Assembly: GCF_900700375.1 (NCBI RefSeq)
Contig: NC_041709.1
Location: 30,421,515-30,485,514, forward strand
Direction: 5' to 3'
DNA length: 64,000 bases
DNA from: Denticeps clupeoides
Lineage: Eukaryota; Chordata; Actinopteri; Clupeiformes; Denticipitidae
Below, in pieces: positions 50,043-60,831 of this stretch. Within the stretch, counting starts at the first letter, position 1; each line of letters starts with the position of its first letter. The position numbers were made by a program, and so were the translations under genes. A model generated the notes under the pieces. That model was given only the letters and a program-made list of their open reading frames with translations, did no database searches and had not been told where the DNA came from.

Positions 50043-53000
50043 TTAAGCTACATCTCCCATTGTGGCTGAACATGCTCAGGGAGAGGCTCATCCCAGCTTA
50101 CCTTATCTCTGCACAGTGTTTGAAGAATCTGTTTGCCAACCAATATGAATGGAGCCACAAATCCTAGTAGATCATAGACTGAGGCAACAAGGAGAACCCC
50201 TCTCCTTGTCAGTGGATTTTCCTTTACCACAATCCTATATTGAAATTCGTCTGCTTCGACACACCATTGAACTCCAAGTGCTCGCTCGATGTGGAGTTCT
50301 GCTAGAGCCATGTCTAGATCTTTGGTTTGAGCATGTTCTTGTGGTGGAATTGCTGCAATCACACCTTTATCATTAGATATGAACATGTGCAGCCGTAAAT
50401 TTCCCGTTTTGCACAGAGCTCTTGACTCTTCCACCAAGTGTATGGCTTCATGAAGCAGGTGTCTTTACACTAATTAAGCCATCATCCACATAAAAGCTTC
50501 TCTGTATGAACCTGATCACTTCTTCACTGAACTTGCCATAACCCTGTGAAGCTAGATGCTTGAGTCCAAAGTTGGAACAACCGGGAGATGAAGCTGCCCC
50601 AAACAGGTGTACCCTCATTCTGTACACCGAGGGTTTGGAGTTTAAATCGCCTTCATCCCGCCAGAGGAATCTCAGATAGTCTTGATGTTCTTTCACAACA
50701 TGGAACTGGTGAAACATTTTTTCAATGTCGCACATATTGGACCTTTTCTAAATCGACACAGCTAATGTGTTAGTTAGATCTTGACTAGTGAAGAGATGAT
50801 CATTTAGAGAAGTTCCTTGATAGCGTGCTGAACAATCAAAAACTACACGGATTTTCCCGGATTTGTGGGGATGGTAAACACCAGGGTGTGGAATGTACCA
50901 TGCTGGTTGGTTATCCAGTTCAAACTGTGACACCTTCTCAGTATCTCCTCTGATTATGATGTCGTTCATGAAGTTAACATAATCCTTGTAATATTGGCCA
51001 CTTCTTTTTAGTCAACGCTCTAATGAGATGAGCCTATGAATTGCGCACTGTTTATTGTCTGGAAGATTAGGTTTGTCTGTTTTGAAAGGAAGTGGGATTT
51101 CATAGTTGCCATTTTCCTTCTGCCCTATTCCTGCCTTTACTGTAGACAAGTAGAGCAGATCTTCCTGAGAAACTTGATCATCATCTGCAGAATGATCTGT
51201 AAAATCTGACTCAAGAGTTCTAATTATGTCAGATGGATTGATCTCTTTAACTCGAGTTCCGCACACAAAGTGTACTTCTTTCTTTAGCTGAACTGATGGA
51301 TGCACAGCTGGTGTCACTTGTTGCACTATAGTTCTATGACTGATTCCTATTGCATCACAATCATCACTTACTAGATGTGAGCAGCCAACAATGCTCCAGA
51401 CGGATACGGATGATTGTCTTCACCAGACAGTATCTCTCGGAAGAAGAGCTCGCTGACAGTTGTAGCCAATGAGAAGGTCAATTTTGCAGTCCAACGGTGG
51501 TGGAATCCTTTCTGACAGTTGCTTTAGATGTGGCCATTTTAGAGCTGTTTCAGAAGTTGGGATGTGCAATCGGTTCGCTGGAATGAATTCTCGTGTGAAA
51601 ACAGGTGGTAGTGGAATCCTCTTTTTTGAGTCATATCCTCTCACTTGTAGACCTTTCAGTTTCTGACATGGTGTGACTGTTGACTTAATAGACATTGTAG
51701 ATAGTCACTCTGTGTGTTTAAGAGTGCATAGACAAGAAGTTCTTGCTCTGGCTGCTTGGTGGGTGATAGCCAGACTGGCAAGATAGAGGATGTCTGTGTG
51801 CTTAGACACTCTTGAATGACTCTGTTAGTAGTTGCTGTTTCAGTCCTTTCTGTGTCGTCTGCCTTGTCCTTTGAGGCGTTTTATGTAATGGCTTATGACG
51901 TTCTTTAAACTTGTCATCATGCAAACATGTCGGAAGCATGTGCTTTTGTTATCACACCTTCTTGAGTGATGGCCAGTCTTCAAACATCCAAAACACAGCT
52001 TCTCTGTGTGCACAAACTTAACACATTCCTGAAAAGTCTTTTCAGCGAACATTCGGCACTTATCAAGGATGTGTCCTATCCTCTTGCAGAACACACATGA
52101 TGGAACACTGTTCTGCATTGCACTTGTGGTCAGTCTTTGCTTGAAATATTCTGCTTCGTGGATGTTTTGGTCTCTCACCTTCAATGCTCTTGAGGGCTTG
52201 TATTGAGGACATAGGATCACAAGCACGGTCTGCTTCCTTTGACAGGAAATCAACAAACACTTTGAATTGAGGGTACTCAGCTGTTGTCTGTCTAACTTTC
52301 ATTACTTTACGATTCCATCTGGAAACTAACCAATCTGGCAACTTCAGTAGAATTCTTTGACTTTCAATACAGTCATTAAGAACTTCCAGTGTCTTAATCT
52401 GGGACATTGCAGCCTCACAGCTCCTAAGAAAGTCTGCAAACTCTCTTAGCTCGCCAGCTTCCTTAACGTTTATCTTTGGCCATGCATGCAGCTTGTCTCT
52501 GAGGGACTTCCCAATTATGAATGGGTCTCCAAGCTGAGTCATATGCTGCTTCTGTGCCTAATAGAAGGAATCCTTCAATGGCTTTCTTTGCTGCCCCACC
52601 TATGCCCCACTTTCTGAGGTAATAAAGTTTTTCATTCTTTGGAATATTTTTCCATTCTATTAATGTTTCGAAGGAGATTGAGGAATAAACGAGCGGCTTG
52701 ACACATTAAGAGTTTGGGTTGTAACTGGTAGAGTGTGAGGTATAAATGGAGGGCTTATGGCCTGGAAAGCATGTTCTGTAGATGGAGGGATTGTGGACTT
52801 AGTGACGTGAAGCTCTGGTGATACTTCAATACCATACAACAAATCAGTTGTTTCAACATTCTCTTCAACTCCTTCATAGACTCTCACTCAAGCTCTTGCA
52901 ACATTCAGCTTCTTCACTTCTTCCAGGCGTGCAAGTTTTCTTAGTTTGTCTTGGATTGCTTGCTGTCTGGTTAGGTTTTCAGCCTCGAGCATTTGAAGTT

Positions 53001-54316
53001 CCATTTCTTCCCTTTCTTGTTCCTCCAATACTGCCAAGACCTCTTGCGTTGCAGCAACTTCAGCAACAGCCTCTATTCCTTTGACAGAATGGATGCTGGA
53101 GTGGGTAGAACTACATTTTGATCGACGAGACAGTGGCCTAGAGACTGTGGAGTCTTGGATTGATCCAACATCAGGCCAAGGTTCTAAATCTAGATCCGCT
53201 TTATGTCCTTTAAGTCGTTCTGCTCTTTGAATAATGAATCCTGAGAATGATATGCATGAATCAGGGGTTTGTACTTGATGCAGTTCTTCATAAAGGGCTT
53301 CTACCAATAGAAGCCATTATATGATCTTATATGTTCTCAATAAGATCATTAAATTCCTCCTCAGAAGCATCATCACTTAATAATTCTTTGCCTATTCGAC
53401 CATGACACCTCCACTTTTCATAGACAGTTTTATATCTGTCTTTCTTCTAAGAAGCTCTCTTCCCTTCTCTGTCAAGGTTCGCACTCTTTCACGTCTTCGT
53501 GGCCATTCTGCTGCGGATTCAGTATCCGTAGCTTCAGCTTGAGAAGGTGGTTGCGCATTACAGCAGGTTTCAGTGCTTATGTCAGACATGTTGAAATAAA
53601 ATTAATGTGATTGTGCAGCTATTAAACTTAAATTGGATTTCTTCTGTTCTATGTGCAAGTGAAAGTTACAATAGGCTCAATTTGAATGGCCAGAAGGTTC
53701 AGAAACCTGGATGAATCTTCTAAACACTATTGAACACTAAACAATATTGCAAAAAGAAAACTTTTAGAGCTTAAACTTCATATTAACATATGTTTCAAAC
53801 TGATGAGTTCAATAGAAATGACCTTAACTGACATACGTAAGAAACGAAGTAAACAACAGTGTAAATATACTTCAAGCAATTTAAAATCCATCTCTCTTGT
53901 GAACTCAAACTTCGTTCTACATATAACATATTCTTCAACGTTAAATCGAAATGATTAATTTTTGGGACCAAACCTTTGGTACAATATTGTAAGATGGGAC
54001 GTCGTGGAGCCATGACATTCCTGTGCCTTTGTTGTGCATGAAGATTCAACACCTCCGTTTTGCATGTCTTTGTCGAACGGCATTGCAACATCCCCCGAGC
54101 CAAACGTGTGAGGTGTCGACCGTCGGGACCGCCTGCTCTCTTGGTCTTCCCCAGACGGGAGGCACCAGGGAAGCCTTGCGATGGAAAAGGCTGAGAAAGA
54201 AAGATAAAGTCCCTTCCCCACATGTGAACAGATCTTTATACCCCTGGCCTACAGGAAGCAGTCACAGACCAATCAGAACCTGTTGTTTCTGACGTCACGC
54301 CCCCGGTGCCTCCCGT

Positions 54317-54499
54317 CTGACTCCGGTGTGTGTGTCGCATGTCTGGGAGTTCTGCAGGGCTTCTGTAGCCAAGACTTTACTTTATTTTTATTTTTACTTT
54401 ACTTTACTTTATTTTGCAGACGCTTTTATCCAAAGCAACTTACAGGAGTAAGACACCAGCAATTCTCGTTCGATTTCTATAGAAGACGTCTCCAAGAAG
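54317..54499 (+). pseudogene. pus10: PUS10 exon 2 remnant of unit B, interrupted by a repeat
   Basis: The segment matches 36,327-36,380 and the sequence after it. It keeps GVCVACLGVLQGFCSQDF, which fits the vertebrate CxxCLGxLQxFC motif better than copy A. About 112 bp (roughly 54,378-54,489) is inserted after the Asp-Phe codons. The insert carries GACGCTTTTATCCAAAGCAA and CTTACA, the tail of a fish SINE/LINE, with a TTTTA-rich start. After it the exon resumes with CTCCAAGAAG and the same donor. The upstream part of the exon and exon 1 are missing from this unit. Confidence 0.75.
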
Positions 54500-54695
54500 G
54501 TACTCTACACTCAAGAGACAGGGTTCAAAAGCTGGAAAAGTCATGGAATTTGAAAAGAGACTTTTCCAGGTATAAGAAATAAACATATGAAGTTGTGGAA
54601 GAGTCATTGACATGGAACTGACACGTGAATGTATAACGTGAAGTATGTGGTTCCTTTAAGACTGCACCAGGAAGCTTCAACAACTTCAGCGTTTA

Positions 54696-55100
54696 TCTGT
54701 GACAAGGTTACTGCTGGATTGCAACCCAAAGCTGGATCCTTAAATCCATAACAATTTCTCAGTTTGGCATTACATATTGACAGTCATCCCAAAACACCAT
54801 ATTTTAGTTTAGTTTTAGTAGAATATGTACATTTTAGGGAAGAGACTAATAGTCAGGAACAAAGCCACACATGCAAGCTGTGGAGTTTCAAAAGGAAATT
54901 AAATTATGCCATGACATTTAAACAGAGTATCAGACTGTGGACACAAACCAAACACAGAATCATGACACCAGCATCCGGGAATGACCGTGTGATTCATAAC
55001 TCACCCGGAGCCATTAAATAACTCATGAGTCATGAATCTGAGGTAGCAATTGTATATATGTCAAAAAAATCACAAATAAATGTAACAAGATGTAACAAGA
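54696..55100 (+). repeat. repeat R, copy R3 (right end of the duplicated block)
   Basis: Matches R1 and R2 through TGTCAAAAAAATCACAAATA, with an internal deletion near 54,735. It is followed by pus10 intron DNA rather than cct4 downstream DNA, so it marks the right border of the tandem duplication. Confidence 0.78.
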
Positions 55101-55330
55101 TTGGGGTTAAGGAAGCAGCCGTAATCAGAAGGTTGCCGGTTTGAATCCTAATTCGCCAAGGTGCCACTGAGGTGCCACTGAATAAAGCTCCGTCCCCACA
55201 CACTGCTCCCCGGGCGCCTGTCATGGCTGCCCACTGCTCACTCAGGGTGATGGGTTAAATGCAGATGACAAATTTCACTGTTTGCTGTGCTGCTATGTAT
55301 CACAAGTGACCAACACTTCAATTAGAATCC
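55101..55330 (+). mobile_element. SINE family A, uninterrupted, next to R3
   Basis: Head slightly truncated, box B GGTTTGAATCC, body CACACTGCTCCCCGGGCGCC and tail to about 55,320. It is the empty-site counterpart of the interrupted SINEs after R1 and R2. Confidence 0.82.
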
Positions 55331-55381
55331 GTGATCTGATTCACCCTGAACTTTTTATTAATATTTTTTGGTCTTTTGCAG

Positions 55382-56210
55382 AGTCAGTTCGAGGTTGGAG
55401 TTGGGTTCGTACACCCTGAAACCGATGCAGACTGCCATTTCCTGTGAGTCATATCATTACATTACATTACATTGAACCAATGGTCTTCTTCAGAGGCTAC
55501 CCGGGGCAACTCTGGCTTAATTGTCTTACACAGTTACACACTGGTAGTAAGTGGGACTCAAACCTGTCCTCTTCCGAGATATTTTTTATTTCACCCTGCT
55601 TCAGGGGTGAAATACAAACAGACACTTCCCTATGAACCAGAAGAGTATAAAGTCCCAGGTTCAAACCCCACTTACTACCATTGTGTCCCTGAGCAAGACA
55701 CTTAACCCTGAGTGTCTTTAGGGGGGGGACTGTCCATGTAACTACTGATTGTAAGTCGCTGTGGATAAGGGCGTCTGAAAAATGCCATAAATGTAAATGT
55801 ATAAAAGGCAACGGGTTCACTGCAGTGTTCTCATTGTGGGATGGTTGAGCCATGATAAAACGATAGTCTTTTTTTTGTTTTCTTCATTTTTTTAATACAG
55901 GGCTGGTAAACAAAGAGGTGGGACCACAGGCGGGGCTGGGGGTGTGTTAAATGTGACAAAAGGCTCCGTGACATTAAATACATCCCTCTTCTTTTTCTTC
56001 CAATCAGTTGATTAGTAGTGTATCATGACACTTGTTTCATTTTCTATGTGCGCTGCTGCTTAGTCTGTCTTCACTAGAATGGCGGTTGTGAAGGCGCTTG
56101 AGAAGATTTCAGATGACAGATTCTGTAGGTGGGTTAATATGCTTCATTACATCGGACAACAACTTTGGCAAAGCACCTACTGCTTCAGACTCTGTTAGAG
56201 ACACAGTATT

Positions 56211-56243
<33 letters not shown>

Positions 56244-58607
56244 AGTAGCCATGACCTGCACGTTTCTTGGCAGGGAGTACCCATGCCCTCCTCAAAGAGT
56301 AAAGACGGCCTGTGCATCTCTGTGAGTTGTCTTCTACTCCATATCTCCATGTACAGTAAATATAAAAGGATGCACACCTCTGTTTAATATGCCAGGAGGA
56401 AAAAAAAGGAGCTTATGTAGGGGTGTTAGAAAATATCGATACAGGGACATTAAATGGGATGAGAATCAGCGTGCGACTACAACCTCCACTCCTGTAGATG
56501 CCGCTGTAGACAAATCAGTCTATGAAGAAGCCACTACATATATAATGTGAAGATCACAAGTTCTGCCCCTCTTTGCACCCAGTATGTCACTTTATGTCTT
56601 ATACCACAATTAGTAACAGTTTCAGACAGAAATGTTAGAGGAATGGATACTGCAGATGGAAAGATGTGTTAAGAAAGCATTCTAGAACATCTTAAAGGTC
56701 CCATGACATGACAATGTCACTTTGTGAGAATATTTAACATTAATACGAGTTCCCCTAGCCTGTCTATGGTCCTGCAGTGGCTAGAAATGGTGATGGGTGT
56801 GACAAGTGTTTTGGCCATTCAGAGAGTGGCAGCTCAAATGGTCGGATATGGAATTTGTCCCCTTATGACGTAATTTCCCACCCCTCCCCTAAAACATCTG
56901 ACCATCATGGTTTCCAAACGAGTGAAGCATTGCAGTTGCTCGGTGATTGGATGTAAAAATGAGCATTACATTTACATTTACTGCATTTGGCAGACGCCCT
57001 TATCCAGAGCGACTTACAACGTGCTTTCAAGTTGAAGAGATCAATTCCGGTTCACTAGGACCCCAACTATGAATACATCTCTGGTCTACATCTCTCTCTC
57101 CGGGTTTTAATTTCTCTTCATCAGGAAGAGAAGATGTGGATGTGAGGACCCTTGGGAATGGTATCTGTTTGCTTTTCTCATTAATAGTTTTATGTATAAT
57201 TGTAATATATAACACAACTTTTTTAATGTTTTAGGTCGTCCATTTGCAGTAGAGCTGCTGAATCCACACAGGGCAAAATTCAATAAAATGGAAGTGCACC
57301 TCCTACAAGAGGTAGAGATGCCCTGCATATAATATAATAAAGAAAAAATGTCTGGTGGTAGTAGTCTAGTGGGTAACACACTCGCCTATGAACCAGAAGA
57401 CCCAGGTTCAAATCCCGCTTACTACCATTGTGTCCCTGAGCAAGACACTTAACCCTAAGTTGCTCCAGGGGGGGACTGTCCCTGTAACTACTGATTGAAA
57501 GTCGCTCTGGATAAGGGCGTCTGATAAATGTAAATGTCTCTACGATAATTATTATGTTATATTTTTTACTATTGGTAACCTACAGGAAATCAATCAGTCA
57601 TCTGACAAAATCCGAGTGAGGGACGTCCAGATCGTAACCAGGTACAGTCTGAAGTGCTGTTCATGTACAAATACAGCATGAGCGGTTAACCCTCTTTTCT
57701 CTGTGTGTGTGTGTGTGTTTTACACAGAGAGGCGGTGGCTCACATGAAGGAAGGTGAGGAGGAGAAGACAAAGTCCTACAGCGCTCTGATCTGGACACAG
57801 AAATCCATAGTACAAAATGACATTGAGTTCATCTCCGACATCAAGGTGATTTCTGGGATTGGTGTGGAGGGGGATTTGAACCGGCAACCTTCTGATTACA
57901 GGGCCTCTTCCTTAACCGCTAGGCCACCACTGCCCACTTAAAACCTGTAGTGTTTCTGCAATAAAACCCTGGTTCACAACAGCACCCCATAAGTAATTTA
58001 TGTTAACAAACATGCCAGTCCCATCAGATAACTCTAATAATGTGCAAACCTGCTGCTTTTTTCCTGCTCTGTGCTGTAGGAGCTGAAGGTCGCTCAGAAG
58101 ACGCCCCTCAGGGTCCTGCATCGCCGACCGCTGGCGGTGAGACAGCGTCTCATCCACACCATGAGCACTCGCTACCTGGACCCGCATCACTTCTACCTGC
58201 ATCTGCGCACGCAGGCTGGCACGTATCCCCCCCCCTGCTTTTTTTTATCTCTCAGAACTGTAGACACACTGACACGTCGCGGTCCTTCCCCACATAAACC
58301 AAAGATGCAGCATATTCCTTGACCACTCTTTGTGAAGCTACATAAAGGAGTTTGTTCATGGAGACTTCGGCCGCACCAAGCCCAACCTGGGTGAGCTCAT
58401 GAAGACTGAAGTGGATATCCTGGAGCTGGATGTGGAGGTACAACTCCGAACATCTCATGATTGCCTGTATTCTAACAATATTAGTCTTGAATAAGAACTA
58501 CATGTTCACTTATTACCGGGAAAATATGCAGAAATATCGGAAATATCGATCCACTGTCTATCTTTCAGTCTGTCGATGTGGACTGGCCTCCTGCCATCCC
58601 AGAATAA
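55382..58607 (+). CDS. pus10: PUS10 pseudouridine synthase, 3' exons including the catalytic domain
   Basis: PUS10 makes Psi54/Psi55 in tRNA. Exons: 55382-55443 (SQFEVGVGFVHPETD...), 56064-56128 (SVFTRMAVVKALEK), 56274-56321 (EYPCPPQRVKTACASL), 57125-57160 (GREDVDVRTLGNG, with the catalytic Asp of the EDVDVR motif), 57235-57311 (RPFAVELLNPHR), 57586-57641, 57728-57845 (REAVAHMKEGEEEKTKSYSA), 58080-58222 (TPLRVLHRRPLAVR), 58338-58437 (YIKEFVHGDFGRTKPN), 58569-58607 (SVDVDWPPAIPE, stop). Splice sites and phases agree from 57125 to the stop. Expected exons for the stretch before FEVGV, for the CPxCFKP piece (only AGKQ seen near 55,900) and for the RYNKxSRxLPQTPW piece (between 56,322 and 57,124) were not found. 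The C-terminal half looks preserved, but the whole gene may be non-functional. Confidence 0.8.
55640..55800 (+). mobile_element. tRNA-headed SINE, family B
   Basis: Contains box B GGTTCAAACCCC and TGTCCCTGAGCAAGACACTT, with tail GATAAGGGCGTCTGAAAAAT. Lies in a pus10 intron. The region 55,450-55,640 to its left holds another, more decayed piece. Confidence 0.8.
56212..56241 (+). repeat. (TG)n microsatellite
   Basis: About 15 TG units immediately upstream of the pus10 exon at 56,274. Confidence 0.95.
56752..57021 (+). repeat. dispersed Cys-rich repeat copy 2, with a SINE-B tail
   Basis: 56,752-56,960 matches 852-1,090 (CCTAGCCTGTCTATGGTCCT) and again has an ATG followed by a KHCSCSVIGCKN frame. 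A minus-strand SINE-B tail (56,963-57,021) follows directly. It lies where the pus10 exon with the RYNK motif would be expected. Confidence 0.6.
57353..57535 (+). mobile_element. tRNA-headed SINE, family B, best copy
   Basis: Box A (AGTCTAGTGGGTAACACACT), box B (GGTTCAAATCC) and tail TCTGGATAAGGGCGTCTGAT, then AAATGTAAATGT. About 180 bp. Lies in a pus10 intron. Confidence 0.88.
57865..57938 (-). mobile_element. SINE family A head fragment
   Basis: The minus strand reads GGGCAGTGGTGGCCTAGCGG and box B GGTTCAAATCCC. The body is missing. Lies in a pus10 intron. Confidence 0.75.
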
Positions 58608-58989
58608 GTTTGGGGAAGATTCCCTTCATTCATCAGGATACCTCCAGTGCTCTGTGGGCAAGAAAATCTCTTCAGGCTGCAGCAAGACATCAGCCAGGAA
58701 GATACCGGCAGAGGAGGGGGGTGACGTCAAACTGTCACACAAAGTGACTGGCATCTGTTAGGTCGGAACAGTGAGCTGGAAGAACAATGACTACTTGGGC
58801 AGGACCTCTCCAGGACATTTCCAGTCCTGCGGTCACTGACGAAATCATTTTTTGGTCTCCTCATTTCCTGTACTTTTGTTCTGGTTTCTATTCATTCAGT
58901 TTGACCCTAAGGGTCTCTTGGTTTTTGGCATAACAAAGGACATGTGTTTACAGAGTTAGAATGTTTTCAGTCCTAATTCATTGTTGATC

Positions 58990-58995
58990 ATTAAA
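58990..58995 (+). terminator. pus10: pus10 poly(A) signal candidate
   Basis: ATTAAA lies 382 nt after the pus10 stop. No AATAAA is seen between the stop and this point. Confidence 0.4.
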
Positions 58996-59892
58996 ATTAA
59001 TTATCGACTAGACTGCAGTCTACAGAAAGCATCTCTATGGTTTAAGTGCCGATTAGTGATCATGAGCGCCCCCTGCTGTGGAGACCCAAATTGACATGGA
59101 ACCACCACCACACGTTCAGGGATTGAAATTTCAACAATTTTAATAGAACTGAAAATAAATACTACGAAACGGCAATGCAAGACCACTACTGGGATTCTTG
59201 CTCTAGTGTTTTGGTAAGAAAAAAAAAAAAAAAAAAAAAAAATCAAAACAAATGGAGGGAAAAAATAAATTTCTGAAATGTGTCACAGCCTCAATCCACC
59301 TAAAGATACACACACAAAAATAGACAGAATAATACTGTCAGGCAAATAAATAAACAAATTACACATATGGTACAAAAATATAAAGGGAAAAAAAAAAAAA
59401 GACATTTGAAAACCTGATGTATCCTTCATAGTCCAAAAAAAAAAAAACCAAAAAAAAACAACTCCTCACTCAAACCAAACACACATACAGTATGTGACTA
59501 TATGACCCTTGCTGGGTCTGGACGGCTCCACTTAGGGGTTACAGTTGGAAGGAGGCTGTAACCATGGCAACCAACTTCCATGGAAACCGCAGAGCAAACA
59601 CAGGGATTGGTCCAGCTATTTCACTTCCTCAGATCACAGAGAAGCTGTGTTGAAACCACTTGTCAGCCATGTCTTTCATTGTTACAGTCACACACATTTC
59701 CTTTTCTTCATTTCATTTCTGTGACCAAGACCAAAAAAAAGGCATTGCATATTTACATCACAAAAAAAAAAGAAGGATGGGTGTGGTTAGAGGGAGGGGT
59801 CACCCATTCTTCCATTTTCAAAACACTGCCACGGGCTTCTAAACAATCACTCACATATTGCATGGCAGTTTCACCAGTGGTGAGGTGAACAT

Positions 59893-59934
<42 letters not shown>

Positions 59935-60831
59935 TTCTTTCCAGAGTCAGAATGTGTCTTACAACAGCTGCAGGACGCAATAGACAAATGCCTGTGTGTG
60001 TTGAATGTTTTTATCTGCTGAAGAGAGGAGTGTGTTTGGTTGCGGGTCTCCCTGCTGTGAGAAAGACGCCCCTGTACCTGTACCAGTGCAGAGTAGAGCA
60101 GAGCGCTGAGCTGAATTGCCTGAGTGTGGATTACAGTAGCTGGCAGTTCTGGTTAAGTGTATATCTGCAACATAAAACCTGTTTCTTATCTCTGAGGAAA
60201 AAAAAAAATAATAATCCCATAGAACACACACTCTAACACTCTCACACATTTTCCCTGTCTGTTCTTTCACTCTTTTATGAAAGGAGAGCATTCGTTTCCA
60301 TAATGGGTGTAGTACATGTGCTCCCATTTACTAAATCAAGAGGGAAAATAAATGGGGAAAAAAAAAAATAATAATAATCAGTGAGCCTCACAATAATATA
60401 CAGCATTTCCCCCTCAACCCTGTCTGTCTGCATGAAACTAAATCCACTGCACACATAAGGCAACATTTTTGGTTTTGTTCCACAAGACGGCCCTTCAAAA
60501 CAAGTGCAAAATTAAAAACAAAAAATTAATACTGAAATTTGACACTTTTTTTTTTTTTCAGATAATTTTCAAAAATAGACTCTTTCAAAAATGAGACTCT
60601 TTCCTTCTAACGTTCTTTCAAGTGTGGGTAGACAAATCAGTCTGGCCCACTGTGCAAAGCCCCCTGTTAGTCCCACTGAACCCCCCCTAGGAAAAAAAAA
60701 AAAAAAAAAAAAAACCTTCTCCACATCAATAAAACGAGCAGAGAAGAGAACCGAGTGGAGGCTTGTCCTAACATGGCTACGAATTTTCCTTAAATGGCCT
60801 CGAACTCAGCAGTGGCCCTCTCTCGATGGCT
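58996..60831 (-). other. akt3: region right of pus10, possible akt3 3' UTR
   Basis: No reading frame of note. It contains several A runs (59,220-59,240, 59,389-59,400, 60,690-60,713), a CA repeat (59,896-59,929) and AT-rich DNA. pus10 and the akt3 fragment converge here. The akt3 family has long 3' UTRs, so much of this could be UTR, but I see no decisive signal. Confidence 0.4.

Larger units (their letters stand above)
46440..54316 (-). mobile_element. Bel-Pao LTR retrotransposon, fossil
   Basis: Parts in order on the minus strand: the promoter side with a TATA box at about 54,235 (probable 5' LTR, roughly 53,930-54,310), a gag region (about 53,590-51,840, with the Pao-type gag domain around 52,500-52,100 and a zinc knuckle near 51,950), a protease region (about 51,700-51,000), reverse transcriptase (about 50,970-50,050), RNase H (about 48,430-47,730) and integrase (about 47,660-46,840), with a C-terminal tail to about 46,440. 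It is broken, with several breaks, and a clear second LTR was not found. A piggyBac element is inserted between reverse transcriptase and RNase H. It replaces the DNA that unit A has at 34,100-36,326. Moderately old. Confidence 0.85.

Noticed and set aside
50048-53589. Minus-strand frames as a cellular gene
   Set aside because: Domain order (Pao-type gag, zinc knuckle, protease, reverse transcriptase) identifies them as parts of the Bel-Pao fossil.
54225-54236. 12-bp word GTGAACAGATCT shared with 34,080-34,091, considered as the right edge of the retroelement replacement
   Set aside because: The flanks on both sides do not continue the match, and real homology with unit A resumes only at 54,317.
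57353-57430. tRNA-like sequence with A and B boxes
   Set aside because: It is the head of a SINE with the family tail attached. The other tRNA-like stretches are also SINE heads. No free-standing tRNA gene was seen.
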